Counted from the stretch's first letter, positions 43,843 through 53,197 are shown. The stretch is 64,000 bases of DNA from Microvirga sp. VF16 (GCF_016864375.1 NZ_CP069354.1:4857501-4921500); one strand, 5' to 3'. The notes: generated by a model not told the origin, from the letters alone. Program-made: numbers and translations.

Positions 43843-44457
43843 CATTATTTGTCTTTAAGCACCTGAAATCATGGGCAAATATGGAAGGCGCCGCAAACCT
43901 TCCCCACCTTCTTCCCCACTTTAGCCGCTAACTTGGCTGTCGAGCGTCACTTATCATCTTTTCAGCGATGCGCCGTCCTGCTGTGCTTTAGGTCGGCTCA
44001 ACCAATTCAGCCAAACCAGCATGATAAGCATGGAATTCAAAGACTTGGCCTAAAGTTCTCCTGACCCAGAGAACAGGGACAACGCTTATGAGCTCGCAAA
44101 GCACCACAGCCGGAATTATCCGCCATCGAGCCGAGGATGACCTCTTCCACTATGACAGGTCGAGGGCTCCCAACCTCACAGAGTGCGAGACAGGCCTATC
44201 AAGAGCCCAGTAGTACAGGCTCGCTTTGGGAATCGAAATCTCTTTGCCAAAGCCTTGTCTAACAATGCACAGAGTTCGGCTCAACATCCCGGCATGTGCG
44301 CCTAGAAGCACGTTACTGGCGTAGCTTTTGGAGCCCTGCTGTCCGGCGCAGAGCCACAGAACGGTACCAAATCCACTGGACAATCTAGCAACCTTTAACT
44401 ATTCGCCCTCCACTGCCCGCGCCGCATATTCTCAACAACAAACATCCCAGGCCTGCC
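43843..44457. other. region downstream of tRNA-Ser without a supported gene
   Basis: A 615-base stretch, lower in GC than the core. Short frames occur (for example 41 codons from 44088), but none has coding character. On the minus strand around 43870-43920 a Lys/Gly/Val-rich frame (KVGKKVGKVCG) runs into a stop and could be debris from an integrase tail; this is speculative. No copy of the tRNA 3' end was seen elsewhere in the window. Confidence 0.4.
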
Positions 44458-46392
44458 GTGTCACGAGAATTTCGAGTCGATGTTCAAGCTTTAAGGGGCA
44501 TTGCGGTCCTACTGGTTGTGATTTATCACGCCAATCTCGGACTGTTTCCTGCAGGTTACCTAGGCGTCGATATTTTCTTCGTTATCTCAGGCTTCTTGAT
44601 TACTGGGCTTATTAAGTATCAGCTTGAACAAGGGCGATTCAGCTTTCGGGACTTTTATTACCGCCGAGCCAAGCGCCTGCTGCCAGCGGCATATATCGTC
44701 ATCGCTCTGACCACCATTGCGGCCCCTTTCTTTCTGTCGGACCTCGGCCTCCAAGAGTTCAAATACCAAGTTCTCGGCGCAATCACCTTCACCGGCAATA
44801 TCGCTCTCTGGCTACAATCCGATTACTTCGCGCAGGCCGCCGAAACCAAGCCGCTCCTCCACGTTTGGTCGCTAGCGATTGAAGAGCAGTACTACTTGGT
44901 GCTGCCAGCGTTCCTGCTTCTGACGCCGTCACGGCTCTGGCTTCGTGGTGTGAGCTTGCTTCTTGTCATCAGCTTGGCCCTCTGCCTTTATCTTGCGTCC
45001 CGAGAGCCATCGGCTGCGTTCTATCTTCTGCCAACCCGGTTTTGGGAGATGGCGATTGGCTCAGTGGGAGCTCTGCTTCCGAGCTATTATCTGCTTCGGT
45101 TAAGCTTCTCATGGCTGCGCTTACCAGCACTGGCAGTTCTCCTAATTACACCAGCTTCGCCGGTTGGCGGTGCTCATCCCGGCACTGACGCCGTTCTCGT
45201 GTGTTTGGCGACGCTTGCCCTTCTTCTGGCCCATACCAAGGACAACATCGTCGTTTGGAGCCTAGCCAAGGTTGGCGACGTTTCTTACTCCCTTTATCTG
45301 ATCCACTGGCCTGTTTTGGTGTATGTACGGGCCGCTTGGCTGACGGAGCCCCCAGCGATAGCCATCTACGGCACTCTTGCGTTCTCACTTGGAGCAAGTT
45401 GGGCGCTCTATCGATTGGTGGAGGAGCCCTTCCGGGACGGCTCATTCAGTTCTCGCAAGCGTTTGACATCCGGCTTGGTTGCAACATCAGTCATTTTAGG
45501 CTTGGCCCCATTGATTGTTATCGCAGCAACAGCAAGCAACATTGATTTCAAAAGGGTCCGCAGATCCAACCTCGGCCTGGGAAATGCATGTGCATTTAAG
45601 CCAGGGTACCCTCCCAAGGATATTCCACCCACCTGCAAGACAGCTGACAAGCCGCAGCTATTGGTTTGGGGCGACTCCTATGCCATGGCTATTGTTCCTG
45701 GCATAGCCAAGACAGTAGGAGACTATGGGGTTGCGCAACTCACAATGAGCGCATGCGGCCCGGCTATCGGAGCGGCGCCATTTGAGAAACGGGCGACCCC
45801 GAGATATCCACGAAGCTTCGCGGAGAACTGCATTCGCTTTAACGAGGGCGTTCTTGACATCCTCAAAAGGCAACCGGAAATCAAGATAGTTGCCATTTCG
45901 AGCCCGTTCTATCCGTCCCTTGCAAGCAACAACTTGATGCTTGTGCAGTATGGAGGCTCATTCACGGAAGCGAAAACCTCCACTGATTTAGCCGTCCGGG
46001 GAATAAAGACGCTTGTTGAAGCTGTACGAGCTGCAGGCAAGAAGGTCGTTGTCGTCGGCCCTATGCCAAATCTCGCGGTCGATATTGGCGAATGTCTTGA
46101 GCGGAAGGCCCAAGGACGATTGATTCTCGGGAAGTTCAAAGATTGCCAGATCCCGGCGTCCGAAGTGCGCAAGCTCCGAGCGCCGGTCCTCCAGATGCTT
46201 AGTCAGGTATCTGCCGAGGCTAACGTTGAGGTTATTTCTCCATACGACTTCCTGTGTAACGAAACAATTTGCAGGACAGAGTTGAATGGTAAGCCCCTTT
46301 ACCGAGACGAGGGGCACCTATCTTACGAGGGTTCAGAAGTTTTCTTTCAGCTCACTGGATTGACTGAGAAACTCATCAGAGCTGCCCGATAG
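44458..46392 (+). CDS. OafA-type acyltransferase with C-terminal SGNH domain
   Basis: Membrane acyltransferase of 644 residues. The N-terminal acyltransferase-3 domain (residues 1-360, about ten helices) has RGIAVLLVVIYHANLG and FFVISGFLITG near the start and the essential WSLAIEEQYY near 140. The C-terminal SGNH domain has GDSYAMAI near 405 and DEGHLSYEG near 615. This fusion O-acetylates surface polysaccharides such as O-antigen or exopolysaccharide. The start is GTG at 44458. Lower GC and position next to tRNA-Ser suggest acquisition by transfer. Confidence 0.9.
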   Translation: MSREFRVDVQALRGIAVLLVVIYHANLGLFPAGYLGVDIFFVISGFLITGLIKYQLEQGRFSFRDFYYRRAKRLLPAAYIVIALTTIAAPFFLSDLGLQEFKYQVLGAITFTGNIALWLQSDYFAQAAETKPLLHVWSLAIEEQYYLVLPAFLLLTPSRLWLRGVSLLLVISLALCLYLASREPSAAFYLLPTRFWEMAIGSVGALLPSYYLLRLSFSWLRLPALAVLLITPASPVGGAHPGTDAVLVCLATLALLLAHTKDNIVVWSLAKVGDVSYSLYLIHWPVLVYVRAAWLTEPPAIAIYGTLAFSLGASWALYRLVEEPFRDGSFSSRKRLTSGLVATSVILGLAPLIVIAATASNIDFKRVRRSNLGLGNACAFKPGYPPKDIPPTCKTADKPQLLVWGDSYAMAIVPGIAKTVGDYGVAQLTMSACGPAIGAAPFEKRATPRYPRSFAENCIRFNEGVLDILKRQPEIKIVAISSPFYPSLASNNLMLVQYGGSFTEAKTSTDLAVRGIKTLVEAVRAAGKKVVVVGPMPNLAVDIGECLERKAQGRLILGKFKDCQIPASEVRKLRAPVLQMLSQVSAEANVEVISPYDFLCNETICRTELNGKPLYRDEGHLSYEGSEVFFQLTGLTEKLIRAAR

Positions 46393-46403
46393 ATGTCCCC
46401 CGG

Positions 46404-46601
46404 GTAGGTCACCTGACAGTCAACTATCACAAGACCGGCGTTCTGTTCTACGATACCGATGGTTCCAGCAATGGGCAGGCTGTCGAGTCTGCCCAGATGA
46501 AGAAGGGCCTCGCACTCTTCGACAAGAATATCCTCGTCATCTACGCTCGTGCTGGAGTGCCTAGGCTGAGAGCTCGGGCACTCCTCACCTTTCTTCTATA
46601 G
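46404..46601 (+). pseudogene. remnant of an RTX protein C-terminal export domain
   Basis: Translation in the frame of 46422 gives TVNYHKTGVLFYDTDGSSNG, then QAVESAQMKKGLALFDKNIL and VIY. This aligns with the last ~50 residues of the RTX proteins at 58457-61657 (YNKKTGVLSYDADGSRKGQA ... FFVI) and 15250-17517. No start codon or upstream RTX repeats remain. The frame reads on past the normal end to a stop at 46599, overlapping the next minus-strand gene. Confidence 0.8.
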
Positions 46602-47174
46602 CCGCTTCATCAGTCGCGCCGCCGCCTGAACGAGCTGCGCATCTAGCATCTCCTCCGCCGCATCATAGCGGGCGACCCACCGCTCATAGGTCGCCCAGCG
46701 CATTCCCTTAGGCTTGGGTGGCAGGTCCCATTCATCCGGATCCTCGTCGCCGAGCAGCGCCGCTTTTACCTTCGACTTCGTGCGCCATGCCCGCCTGATG
46801 GGGTCAAGGAACTGAGAGGCATAGGCCGCCCTGCGGCCCCAGGCATGCCGACTGGCGAAAGACATGGCCCCGAGAGGCCGATATAACACCCGCACGCGCC
46901 TCCCGGTTCTTGGGCAGATGACGTACCATTGCAGTCCGCCGAAATGTCTCGGCTCCGACACGAGAGAAAAGAACTGCTGCCGTCCTTGGAAGGACAAATC
47001 CAGCAAACCACCATAGTCCGACAGTTTGAAAAGAGCCATGATAGTCTCGCCCGAGCCATAGGTGAGCACGCATTGGATATGGCTGCCGGGTTTGCCAGCG
47101 CCACCAGGAATGAGTTTGGCGAGTTCCAGCTTGGGGCCGCTCTCCAGGGTGAGGCGTTGCCGGTCACGAGGCAT
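46596..47174 (-). CDS. hypothetical protein, paired with an HTH gene
   Basis: Soluble protein of 192 residues, rich in Arg and Trp. WYVICPRTGRRVRVLYRPLG near residue 82 and KPKGMRWATYERWVARYDAA near 155 are the most distinctive stretches. It resembles proteins encoded beside small helix-turn-helix genes on rhizobial plasmids and islands. The function is unknown. Its start overlaps the end of the broken HTH gene by 11 bases, implying they were one operon. Confidence 0.6.
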   Translation of the reverse strand: MPRDRQRLTLESGPKLELAKLIPGGAGKPGSHIQCVLTYGSGETIMALFKLSDYGGLLDLSFQGRQQFFSLVSEPRHFGGLQWYVICPRTGRRVRVLYRPLGAMSFASRHAWGRRAAYASQFLDPIRRAWRTKSKVKAALLGDEDPDEWDLPPKPKGMRWATYERWVARYDAAEEMLDAQLVQAAARLMKRL

Positions 47175-47733
47175 GACGACGCCCCTTCAGCTGCAGCGTC
47201 ACCACGACTCCTGACGGCTCATCCGCTCCATCCACCCCAGACCCCATCTGGTAGATTATATGTGTACCTGTGGTGACACCGCTAATGGGCTCCAAACGGC
47301 GCTTGCGGTCACGTGAGAGGGACAGTTCCCGGCAATTTTCTTTCGTGGCGGCGATTACTGTCCCTGTAGTGACACCGGCTGCCCCTCTGGTGGGACCGGC
47401 TATAAATTTCGGCTGGTCAGGATGCCAGCCCGTGAACCGCTTGGAGGCCGGTTCGCCTGAACGGTCGCAGGCATGGAGCGTCAGACGATACTCGGCTGCA
47501 TGGGGTGTCTTGCGGTCGAAATGGCCTCGGGAGCACAGGTCGACAAAGCCCTTCTGTGTCAACTCGGCGAATGCTCGTGCCGCCGTGTTCTTGGAGCATC
47601 GCACCCGTTCGGCAGCATCTCGGACCGAGAAGGCAATACGACCATTGTTGCTACCGTTGTAAATGGCAGCCAGTTCAATGAAGACGCTACGCGCTACTGG
47701 AGAGAGCGAGCGTCAGGCAGGTGATTGCAGCAT
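47164..47733 (-). pseudogene. helix-turn-helix gene interrupted by a TGA at codon 7
   Basis: From the ATG at 47733 the frame reads MLQSPA, then TGA (47715-47713), then RSLSPVARSVFIELAAIYNG and a winged-helix-like segment (RCSKNTAARAFAELTQKGFV). Homologues of this family usually read SPAWRxLSP here, so TGA very likely replaces a TGG Trp codon. The remainder (to 47164, 189 codons in all) is intact. Reinitiation at a GTG (47604) would drop the first part of the DNA-binding domain. The gene is probably dead or makes a shortened protein. Confidence 0.7.
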
Positions 47734-47836
47734 CCAATATGGAAGAGACACGAAGCGCTCTGTTGTGCTTCGGCCCTTGGTGTTGTGACGTTTGGACATG
47801 AGGTGTCACGCAGCGGACTATCGAGAGGAGATCATC

Positions 47837-48211
47837 ATGACGAAGTCGTTGTCGATCCTGGCACTTCCGTTGGGCTTCCTGTTTGTCGGCCCGACCCTGG
47901 CGCAGTCGCCCGCCATGTGCGTCGTCGCAGGCAATCATCCCATCATGGGGGCCAACATGGAGGCTGCCTTCGACGTCCAGGCCGGGCAGGGATGCATGTC
48001 CGACCTCCGCCCTCAAGGCTCGCTCGCCAGCTCCGAGGTCAGCCAGCGGCCACAGCATGGCACCTTGAAGATGGTCGACAAGGACACCTGGACCTATGAG
48101 CCCACCGCGGGCTACCGCGGCCCCGATGCCTTTGCGATCACCGCGAAAGGGCAGAGCATCGACCAGAAGCCTGGAACCTCCGTGTACAGCTACAAGGTCA
48201 ACGTCAAGTAG
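47837..48211 (+). CDS. small secreted Ig-like/cadherin-like protein
   Basis: Protein of 124 residues with signal peptide MTKSLSILALPLGFLFVGPT and a beta-sandwich-like mature part. The segment SQRPQHGTLKMVDKDTWTYE followed by PTAGYRGPDAFAITAKG matches the repeated PxxGxxxxDxFxxxxxDG pattern of Ig-like secreted domains. Two cysteines (AMCVV, QGCMS) may pair. ATG at 47837 follows GAGGAG. Confidence 0.7.
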   Translation: MTKSLSILALPLGFLFVGPTLAQSPAMCVVAGNHPIMGANMEAAFDVQAGQGCMSDLRPQGSLASSEVSQRPQHGTLKMVDKDTWTYEPTAGYRGPDAFAITAKGQSIDQKPGTSVYSYKVNVK

Positions 48212-48368
48212 CGGCGAATGCTGCGCGGCCCACTCGTGCGGATCCGATGGTAGGCGCCGAGGTCGCAGGCTCTCGGGGTCTACCGCCTTGTCACACGCTC
48301 GCATCGATGACGAAGGGTTGGTGTGGGGAGGCCTACGAAAGCCGACAATACCAAAGGGAGTTTTTGCC

Positions 48369-49118
48369 ATGCTCAGCAAGCAATTCGCCTATCTTATCCT
48401 GATGACCGGTAGCCTCTGCGCGACAGGAAGCGGAGCAATCGCGCAGGACGCGGACGGCAGGTCGCAAATGCCCCTTACGAAGGCCATCGGTCGAGTCACG
48501 CCCACGGGTCCAGTTCCATCGCTTGCCGTCATCAACTCGGCGGGCGCAAAACTCGAGGGCAATAAGCTGACCTTGACCGGTGTGTCGGCGAACTCGATCG
48601 TGTTCGCCGATCAGCCCGTGCGGGCGGCAGGTCACGTGGTCACCGAGCAGTTCATCATGCAGTGGGACGAGGGCAAGGACAACTTCGCCAAGGATCCGCA
48701 CAACGCCACCGTGTCCGTTCTGAGTGGTGATGGCTCGAAGGTCAGCGACGCCGTGGTGACGCTGAAATCGCCGAAGCTCGAGGGAGGCAATCTTACCTTC
48801 GATGTTACGGTGCTGGAAGGCAATTTGAACGGAGTGAGCGGACCTGCGGCGCTGTTCATCGACCACTTTGGCGCCTTCGGCGGCGGGTTCCGCGCCGGTG
48901 GCTTCGATGCCGCGCGCTTTGGCGGATACCGCGGCGCGTGGGCTGGTGGCCGCTATTGGCATGCCCCCGTCTATCGTGGTGCCTGGTATGGGGCGGGCGC
49001 CACGGCGGCCGGCATTGCCGCCGGGACCGCCATGGGAGCGGCCGAGGCGGCGAACCCCGGCCTTGGATACGGCGACGACGGCCAGTGCGGCTATTATCCC
49101 TATGGGCCGTGCTACTGA
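48369..49118 (+). CDS. secreted hypothetical protein with Gly/Ala/Tyr-rich tail
   Basis: Protein of 249 residues. The signal peptide ends near GAIAQ. A beta-rich domain (residues 28-170) contains HVVTEQFIMQWDEGKDNFAKD. A low-complexity tail follows (FGGYRGAWAGGRYWHAPVYR and a Cys pair in GQCGYYPYGPCY), similar to tails of exported rhizobial proteins. GGGAG lies upstream of the ATG. It could be co-expressed with the preceding secreted gene; function unknown. Confidence 0.65.
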   Translation: MLSKQFAYLILMTGSLCATGSGAIAQDADGRSQMPLTKAIGRVTPTGPVPSLAVINSAGAKLEGNKLTLTGVSANSIVFADQPVRAAGHVVTEQFIMQWDEGKDNFAKDPHNATVSVLSGDGSKVSDAVVTLKSPKLEGGNLTFDVTVLEGNLNGVSGPAALFIDHFGAFGGGFRAGGFDAARFGGYRGAWAGGRYWHAPVYRGAWYGAGATAAGIAAGTAMGAAEAANPGLGYGDDGQCGYYPYGPCY

Positions 49119-49463
49119 ACGGGGTGTGTTCCGAGGTGCGTGAATCGCCGCGCGTGTGCGGGAGGCCGTCTCGCCCATCCAAACCATTGACCGTCGAGGC
49201 CTGGAAACATGAACGCTGGCGGAAAGCCAAGGATCGGCCTTGCTGCGTTGTTCGCCTCCCCAATGGCATACCGTGCGTCGGCGATCGTTCAGCAGCAGAA
49301 GCCCAGCATCCTCGTCATCATGGCTCGCTTCCGGCAAGGTGCCGGCGGTGCAATTGGCGCAACGCCACCGTTGTTGCAGTCGGCGCCCTGGACAGCGGCA
49401 GGGATGACCAAGTCAGGCACGCGGATGGCTCATCCGGTCAAGCAGGGTTGATGGGATCACGTA
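49119..49463. other. intergenic region without a recognised gene
   Basis: A 345-base convergent spacer. An 80-codon plus-strand frame from 49209 exists but has no ribosome site or family resemblance and is not called. Confidence 0.45.
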
Positions 49464-50339
49464 TCAATTGGCCTGAACCACGAGGCTCGCCAAGGTCACC
49501 CGCCCATCGGAGGTGTAGTGATTGACGTGCTCCGTGGCGAGGCATTGGCCGGCCTGATACACTTTCAATTCCGCGATCGACCCGATGTTCTCCAGCGCGG
49601 CAATGATAAAGTCGCGCTCGACATTCGTGTCCGCGTCCGTGGCATGGGTGATTTGAAATGAGAGGCGGGTCAAGGATAGGCCCGTATCTCTCGTGCCCGC
49701 CCCGACCCAGAGAACGCGTTCGTCATCGGCTGGACGTTCGGTGTTGAGCCAGAAGCTTGTGGATCCACCTGTCCATGTGGTCTCGGCTCGAACGAGGCTC
49801 AAGGACCAGAATCGGATGTGATGGCGTTTCCGGGGGCTGTTGTCGATCGCCTTCTGAAACCCGATGTCTTGGCCGCGCCCGAACAGATAGAGCGTGCTGA
49901 ACGGGGCGGTCGGATAGGGCGAGTTGAACATGAAGGCCCGGACCATGCCCCAGGAACTACCCAGGCCCAGGCGGTCGGCCTCCGACCAGCCAAGAGCTGC
50001 AAAGGCTGCACGAAGCTGTGCGAGGGTGCCCACCAGCGCCACGTTGACGGGATCTCTCGGCAGTCCGTCGCCTGTGGCCGTGAAGCTGGGTACCCGTTTC
50101 CGATGGAGAAGCTTGAGGCCCATGCGAATGACCCGCGGGAGAATGACATAGGCGCCGATTGCATAAGTGAGGCCCACGGCCAGGATCCATGGCAGCCTTC
50201 GGTCGGCGGTTTCAAAGACCACGAAGACGATCAGCCAGACGGAGAAGATCCCCAGCCCAAGGATGACGAGGCGTTGCAAGAGGCGGTTCAGCAATCGCAC
50301 GAGCCCAGCTCCGTCACGATCAACGGCAATGATCAGCAC
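49464..50339 (-). CDS. LssY C-terminal domain-containing membrane protein
   Basis: Protein of 291 residues with two hydrophobic helices near residues 22-45 and 50-72. A soluble domain comes next, with DPVNVALVGTLAQLRAAFAA, LYLFGRGQDIGFQKAI and RKRHHIRFW. These are the hallmarks of the LssY_C domain found alone or fused to DedA/PAP2 proteins. Its function is unknown; the Legionella type I secretion locus gave the name. It overlaps the stop of a small upstream secreted gene by 7 bases. Confidence 0.78.
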   Translation of the reverse strand: MLIIAVDRDGAGLVRLLNRLLQRLVILGLGIFSVWLIVFVVFETADRRLPWILAVGLTYAIGAYVILPRVIRMGLKLLHRKRVPSFTATGDGLPRDPVNVALVGTLAQLRAAFAALGWSEADRLGLGSSWGMVRAFMFNSPYPTAPFSTLYLFGRGQDIGFQKAIDNSPRKRHHIRFWSLSLVRAETTWTGGSTSFWLNTERPADDERVLWVGAGTRDTGLSLTRLSFQITHATDADTNVERDFIIAALENIGSIAELKVYQAGQCLATEHVNHYTSDGRVTLASLVVQAN

Positions 50340-50599
50340 CCGTTGCAGATACCTTTCTTGACTTCCTGATCGATGCGTTTGGCCCTTTGGTCCATTTGTT
50401 GGATGGCCTTCGCATCGTTGGCCGAGAATTCCTTGTCCGGCGATGGCACGGTGTTGCTGTCGAGCATCCGGTCAATCGCCGGTCCGGACGGGACTTGGAT
50501 CTCTCCCGAGGGCGTAAAGGGTTGATTGCCTTGCTGCGCCAGAGCAGGACCTGTGGCAATCAACACACCGAGTGTGACGAGGCAAAGAGAACGGCGCAT
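50333..50599 (-). CDS. small secreted protein upstream of the LssY gene
   Basis: Protein of 88 residues with signal peptide MRRSLCLVTLGVLIATGPALA. The mature part is charged (KEFSANDAKAIQQMDQRAKR) and ends in GICNGC, two C-terminal cysteines. The ATG at 50599 has GGGAGATATCTCG upstream. The overlap with the LssY-domain gene suggests a two-gene unit. Confidence 0.6.
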   Translation of the reverse strand: MRRSLCLVTLGVLIATGPALAQQGNQPFTPSGEIQVPSGPAIDRMLDSNTVPSPDKEFSANDAKAIQQMDQRAKRIDQEVKKGICNGC

Positions 50600-51103
50600 C
50601 GAGATATCTCCCGAATGAGGATGCCAGCCCCGTCCTGGACCGCTGTCGGCCGTGAGTCCAAGCCCCAAGGCAGGATATACCTCTCGGCCGCCAGAGCCAC
50701 CTAGGGAAACCCTGGAACTGCCAAAGGCAGACCCTGAAACCTCAGGAGTGGAATCTACCTGTTGCCTTGGACAGGCATGCTTGCCACGGCTTGCTCAAGT
50801 GTCCGGCCGGGAACCGGGAGCGGGATGCCCAAAACGGCGGATGTGCCCTCCAGACAGATCGTTTGCCGAACTGCCCGAGGCGGCCCGCAGGTATGACGCT
50901 GAGCCGGGTGTTTCTGGAGGGCCGTCTCCGTCGCAAGGACTGGAAAGGACTGAAACGGGGTCAGACTCTGATATTCAATACTCTCCACTCTCCGGGAACG
51001 TCCGGCGTCGCATGCTGAAGCAGACGTCCGGTCTTCTTCCGAGATATGCAGTTGTCTCTGGGCCATGCTCCTCTGCAACAGCAGCGCCAGGTTCCACCAA
51101 CGG
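50600..51103. other. intergenic region without a recognised gene
   Basis: A 504-base stretch with several overlapping open frames that lack coding character. Near 50950-50980 there is GGGGTCAGACTCTGATATTC, of a kind often seen near transposon ends, but no partner repeat was found nearby. Confidence 0.4.
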
Positions 51104-51892
51104 CTACGGCTGGGCTCTCGCTCCTAAATCCTCCAGCACCTCTAAGAGTGCCTCCGGATGCACCCTCACGGGTCCCGCGAACGGATGGTTGATGGCGATG
51201 ATCACGAGCAGCCCCGAGAAGATCAGGAAAGATAGGATGCCGGTCATCATGGCCTGAACGCGCAGGTTCTCGGTGCCGAAGAACAGCGTGAAGCCGACCG
51301 TCACAAAGGCACCACCGACGAGCACGAACCAGAGCACCCCGGGAACCGCGCCGGAGGCCAGGATGAGCCGTGTGCGGCGGGCCTCGGTCAGGAGATCAAG
51401 CTGGCGGAGCGCCTCATCCAAGAGAGCCGTCCCGCGGCCGTCGCCCGGGGTGAAGGTCAGCAGCGCCGCGTAGGTGGTGTCGAGGGCACGGGTGACCGCG
51501 TGGCTTGACTCACTCCGCGCCATCGCAGGCCAGTCCTCCGTGACGGCGGCCCTGACGTAGCGGGTCAAGCTGTCGCGGAGAGCCTCGCCAGGACCCTCTC
51601 CAATCCCGTTGGCCAGGCGGTAGAGGGTTGCTGCCGCGCCAGCCTCCTGGGCCGCGGCATGCTCTGCTTCGCTGAACTTCTCCCAGACGATGATGACGGC
51701 AAAGGCCAGCAGCACTGCATAAAGCACGCCGACAGTCGCAAAGGTGAAGCCGGCCACCTCATTGTTGATCCGGAGCCGCTCTGAGGGCACGCGCCTGCGA
51801 ACGAAGATGGGGGCGGCCATGGCCAGCAGGGTGGCCAGGCCAATGAGAAGGGCGCCCGACAGCCAGAGGGGTTGGGTGTCCAGGAGGATCAT
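51104..51892 (-). CDS. DUF4239 (bestrophin-like) membrane protein
   Basis: Protein of 262 residues with two N-terminal helices (about 10-28 and 45-68) and two C-terminal helices (about 183-203 and 212-232) around a soluble helical middle. INNEVAGFTFATVGVLYAVLL is the typical second helix of DUF4239 proteins. The function is unknown, possibly a channel by fold analogy. It is complete and intact, unlike its downstream neighbours. Confidence 0.8.
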   Translation of the reverse strand: MILLDTQPLWLSGALLIGLATLLAMAAPIFVRRRVPSERLRINNEVAGFTFATVGVLYAVLLAFAVIIVWEKFSEAEHAAAQEAGAAATLYRLANGIGEGPGEALRDSLTRYVRAAVTEDWPAMARSESSHAVTRALDTTYAALLTFTPGDGRGTALLDEALRQLDLLTEARRTRLILASGAVPGVLWFVLVGGAFVTVGFTLFFGTENLRVQAMMTGILSFLIFSGLLVIIAINHPFAGPVRVHPEALLEVLEDLGARAQP

Positions 51893-52142
51893 GTGTCGCC
51901 CTGCTCCGATCCCGTCCCGCGGACCGACGGGAGTAACAGGAAAGCCTGGCTGCTTTCCTGTCTTCCAGTTTAACAGCGATAACCGCCTACGTCTGTATCA
52001 CCGCTGAGGGTTGAGCCAGGAGGATCTCCTGCCCTTCAGGAGCGTCCGGTATTCCCTGCCAGAGCTGACATTCGGCTTGCTTCCGAGAAGTGCCATTAGG
52101 AAACATTCAGGTACATGAGCAGAAATTTCGTAGAAGGCCGTT

Positions 52143-52726
52143 TTGGGACAAGCGCTGGGACGATGCGCCCTCACCGGCGTTGTCTTTGGTGATGGCGCCA
52201 CCAACGAGGTGGCGGTGTTCGCGTGCGAAGGGGGCTGCAGCCTGCTCAGCGCCAGGTCAGTCACAAGGCCTTTGGGCGCTATATCGTGCAGATGGTCGGC
52301 GCCGCCTCGCGCATTGCGGTCGAACGCTTTGAAGAGGCGCGCAACGGCCGTCCCGGTATCCGCCAATTGATGCGGAACTACGGCGAGGTCCTCCTGGCAC
52401 AGACGTTCCAAACCGTCTCCTGCAATGCCGTTCATCTGGTCGAGGCGCGCTGCTGCCGCTAGATCCTTAGCATGCATGACCGTGCCGATCAGGACGCCTT
52501 ATCCCTCACGCACGTGTTTCTCGCTGAGATACTCGGTGTGCAACGCTCCACCGCCAGTGTGGTCACCCACCTTCCAGACGGCGGGGCTGATCCGGCAGAG
52601 CCGCGGCGGCATCAGCGTGACTGATCGAGAGGGCCTGAGGAGACGGCCTGCGAGTACTATGACCGGATCCGACGCATCTACGAGCGCCTGCTGCCCGGCA
52701 CATATCCAGCAGCCCCATCCCGGTAA
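52143..52726 (+). pseudogene. Crp/Fnr family regulator, multiply disrupted
   Basis: Pieces of one regulator appear in order across frames. First comes LTGVVFGDGATNEVAVFACE (cyclic-nucleotide-binding fold), then MRNYGEVLLAQTFQTVSCNA and EARCCR. A TAG (52460-52462) follows where Trp is expected, then ILSMHDRADQDALSLTHVFL, the helix-turn-helix AEILGVQRSTASVVT, a frameshift near 52570 to FQTAGLIRQSRGGISVTDRE, and a second near 52640 to CEYYDRIRRIYERLLPGTYP. One nonsense and at least two frameshifts make it a pseudogene; the N-terminus is also lost. Confidence 0.82.
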
Positions 52727-52855
52727 AGAAAGTCAGGCGAGGCTTTGGTCTCAGCGCCGAATCTCAATCTACTTGCGAGGTGGTACAAGCAGCATTCTCA
52801 TGAGATGCATCCATGATCGGTGGCCCACAGCAACAGGGCTTGTCGTTTCATGAGG

Positions 52856-53197
52856 TTAGAGCATTGCGAACGGGCTCTGCCAGTCGATACCGCACCCCAT
52901 CGCGAGAAGCACGGTGTTGATCCATGTGGCGCGCTTGCTCGCGGCAAGCCACGACCTCTTCATTCCATGGTCCTCTTGGCTTTGACCAAGAGGGATCGTG
53001 AGGAGAACTTGGTGCGACGCGTCGGTGATCTCCAATTGCCAGCCTTCCCGATCATCACCCGCGAACATACCGTCATCCCGGATTGCCTGAATGGCTTGCC
53101 GCGATTCCGCTTCAGCCGCTTCGAGGCTGCGAGCTTCGAAGCCCGTGTCATCTGGAATTGCACCGGATGGTCCGACAAGATGGAAATAGAAGCGCAT
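52856..53197 (-). CDS. DUF6894-type small protein
   Basis: Protein of 113 residues starting MRFYFHLVGPSGAIPDDTGF. The pattern (RFYFHL, an acidic DDTG, ARSLEAAEAESRQAI, and WQLEITDASHQVLLTIPL) is that of the DUF6894 family common in Methylobacterium and Bradyrhizobium relatives. The C-terminal ~35 residues after the domain are unusual and may result from a lost stop. Function unknown. Confidence 0.65.
   Translation of the reverse strand: MRFYFHLVGPSGAIPDDTGFEARSLEAAEAESRQAIQAIRDDGMFAGDDREGWQLEITDASHQVLLTIPLGQSQEDHGMKRSWLAASKRATWINTVLLAMGCGIDWQSPFAML

Noticed and set aside
43870..43920. Integrase remnant beside tRNA-Ser
   Set aside because: Only a short Lys/Gly-rich frame is visible and no catalytic tyrosine-recombinase motif, so it is not called.
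44088..44213. 41-codon frame downstream of tRNA-Ser
   Set aside because: Weak ribosome site, no recognisable protein, isolated in a degraded stretch.
50950..50980. GGGGTCAGACTCTGATATTC as a transposon or REP end
   Set aside because: No matching partner end, target duplication or transposase was found around it.
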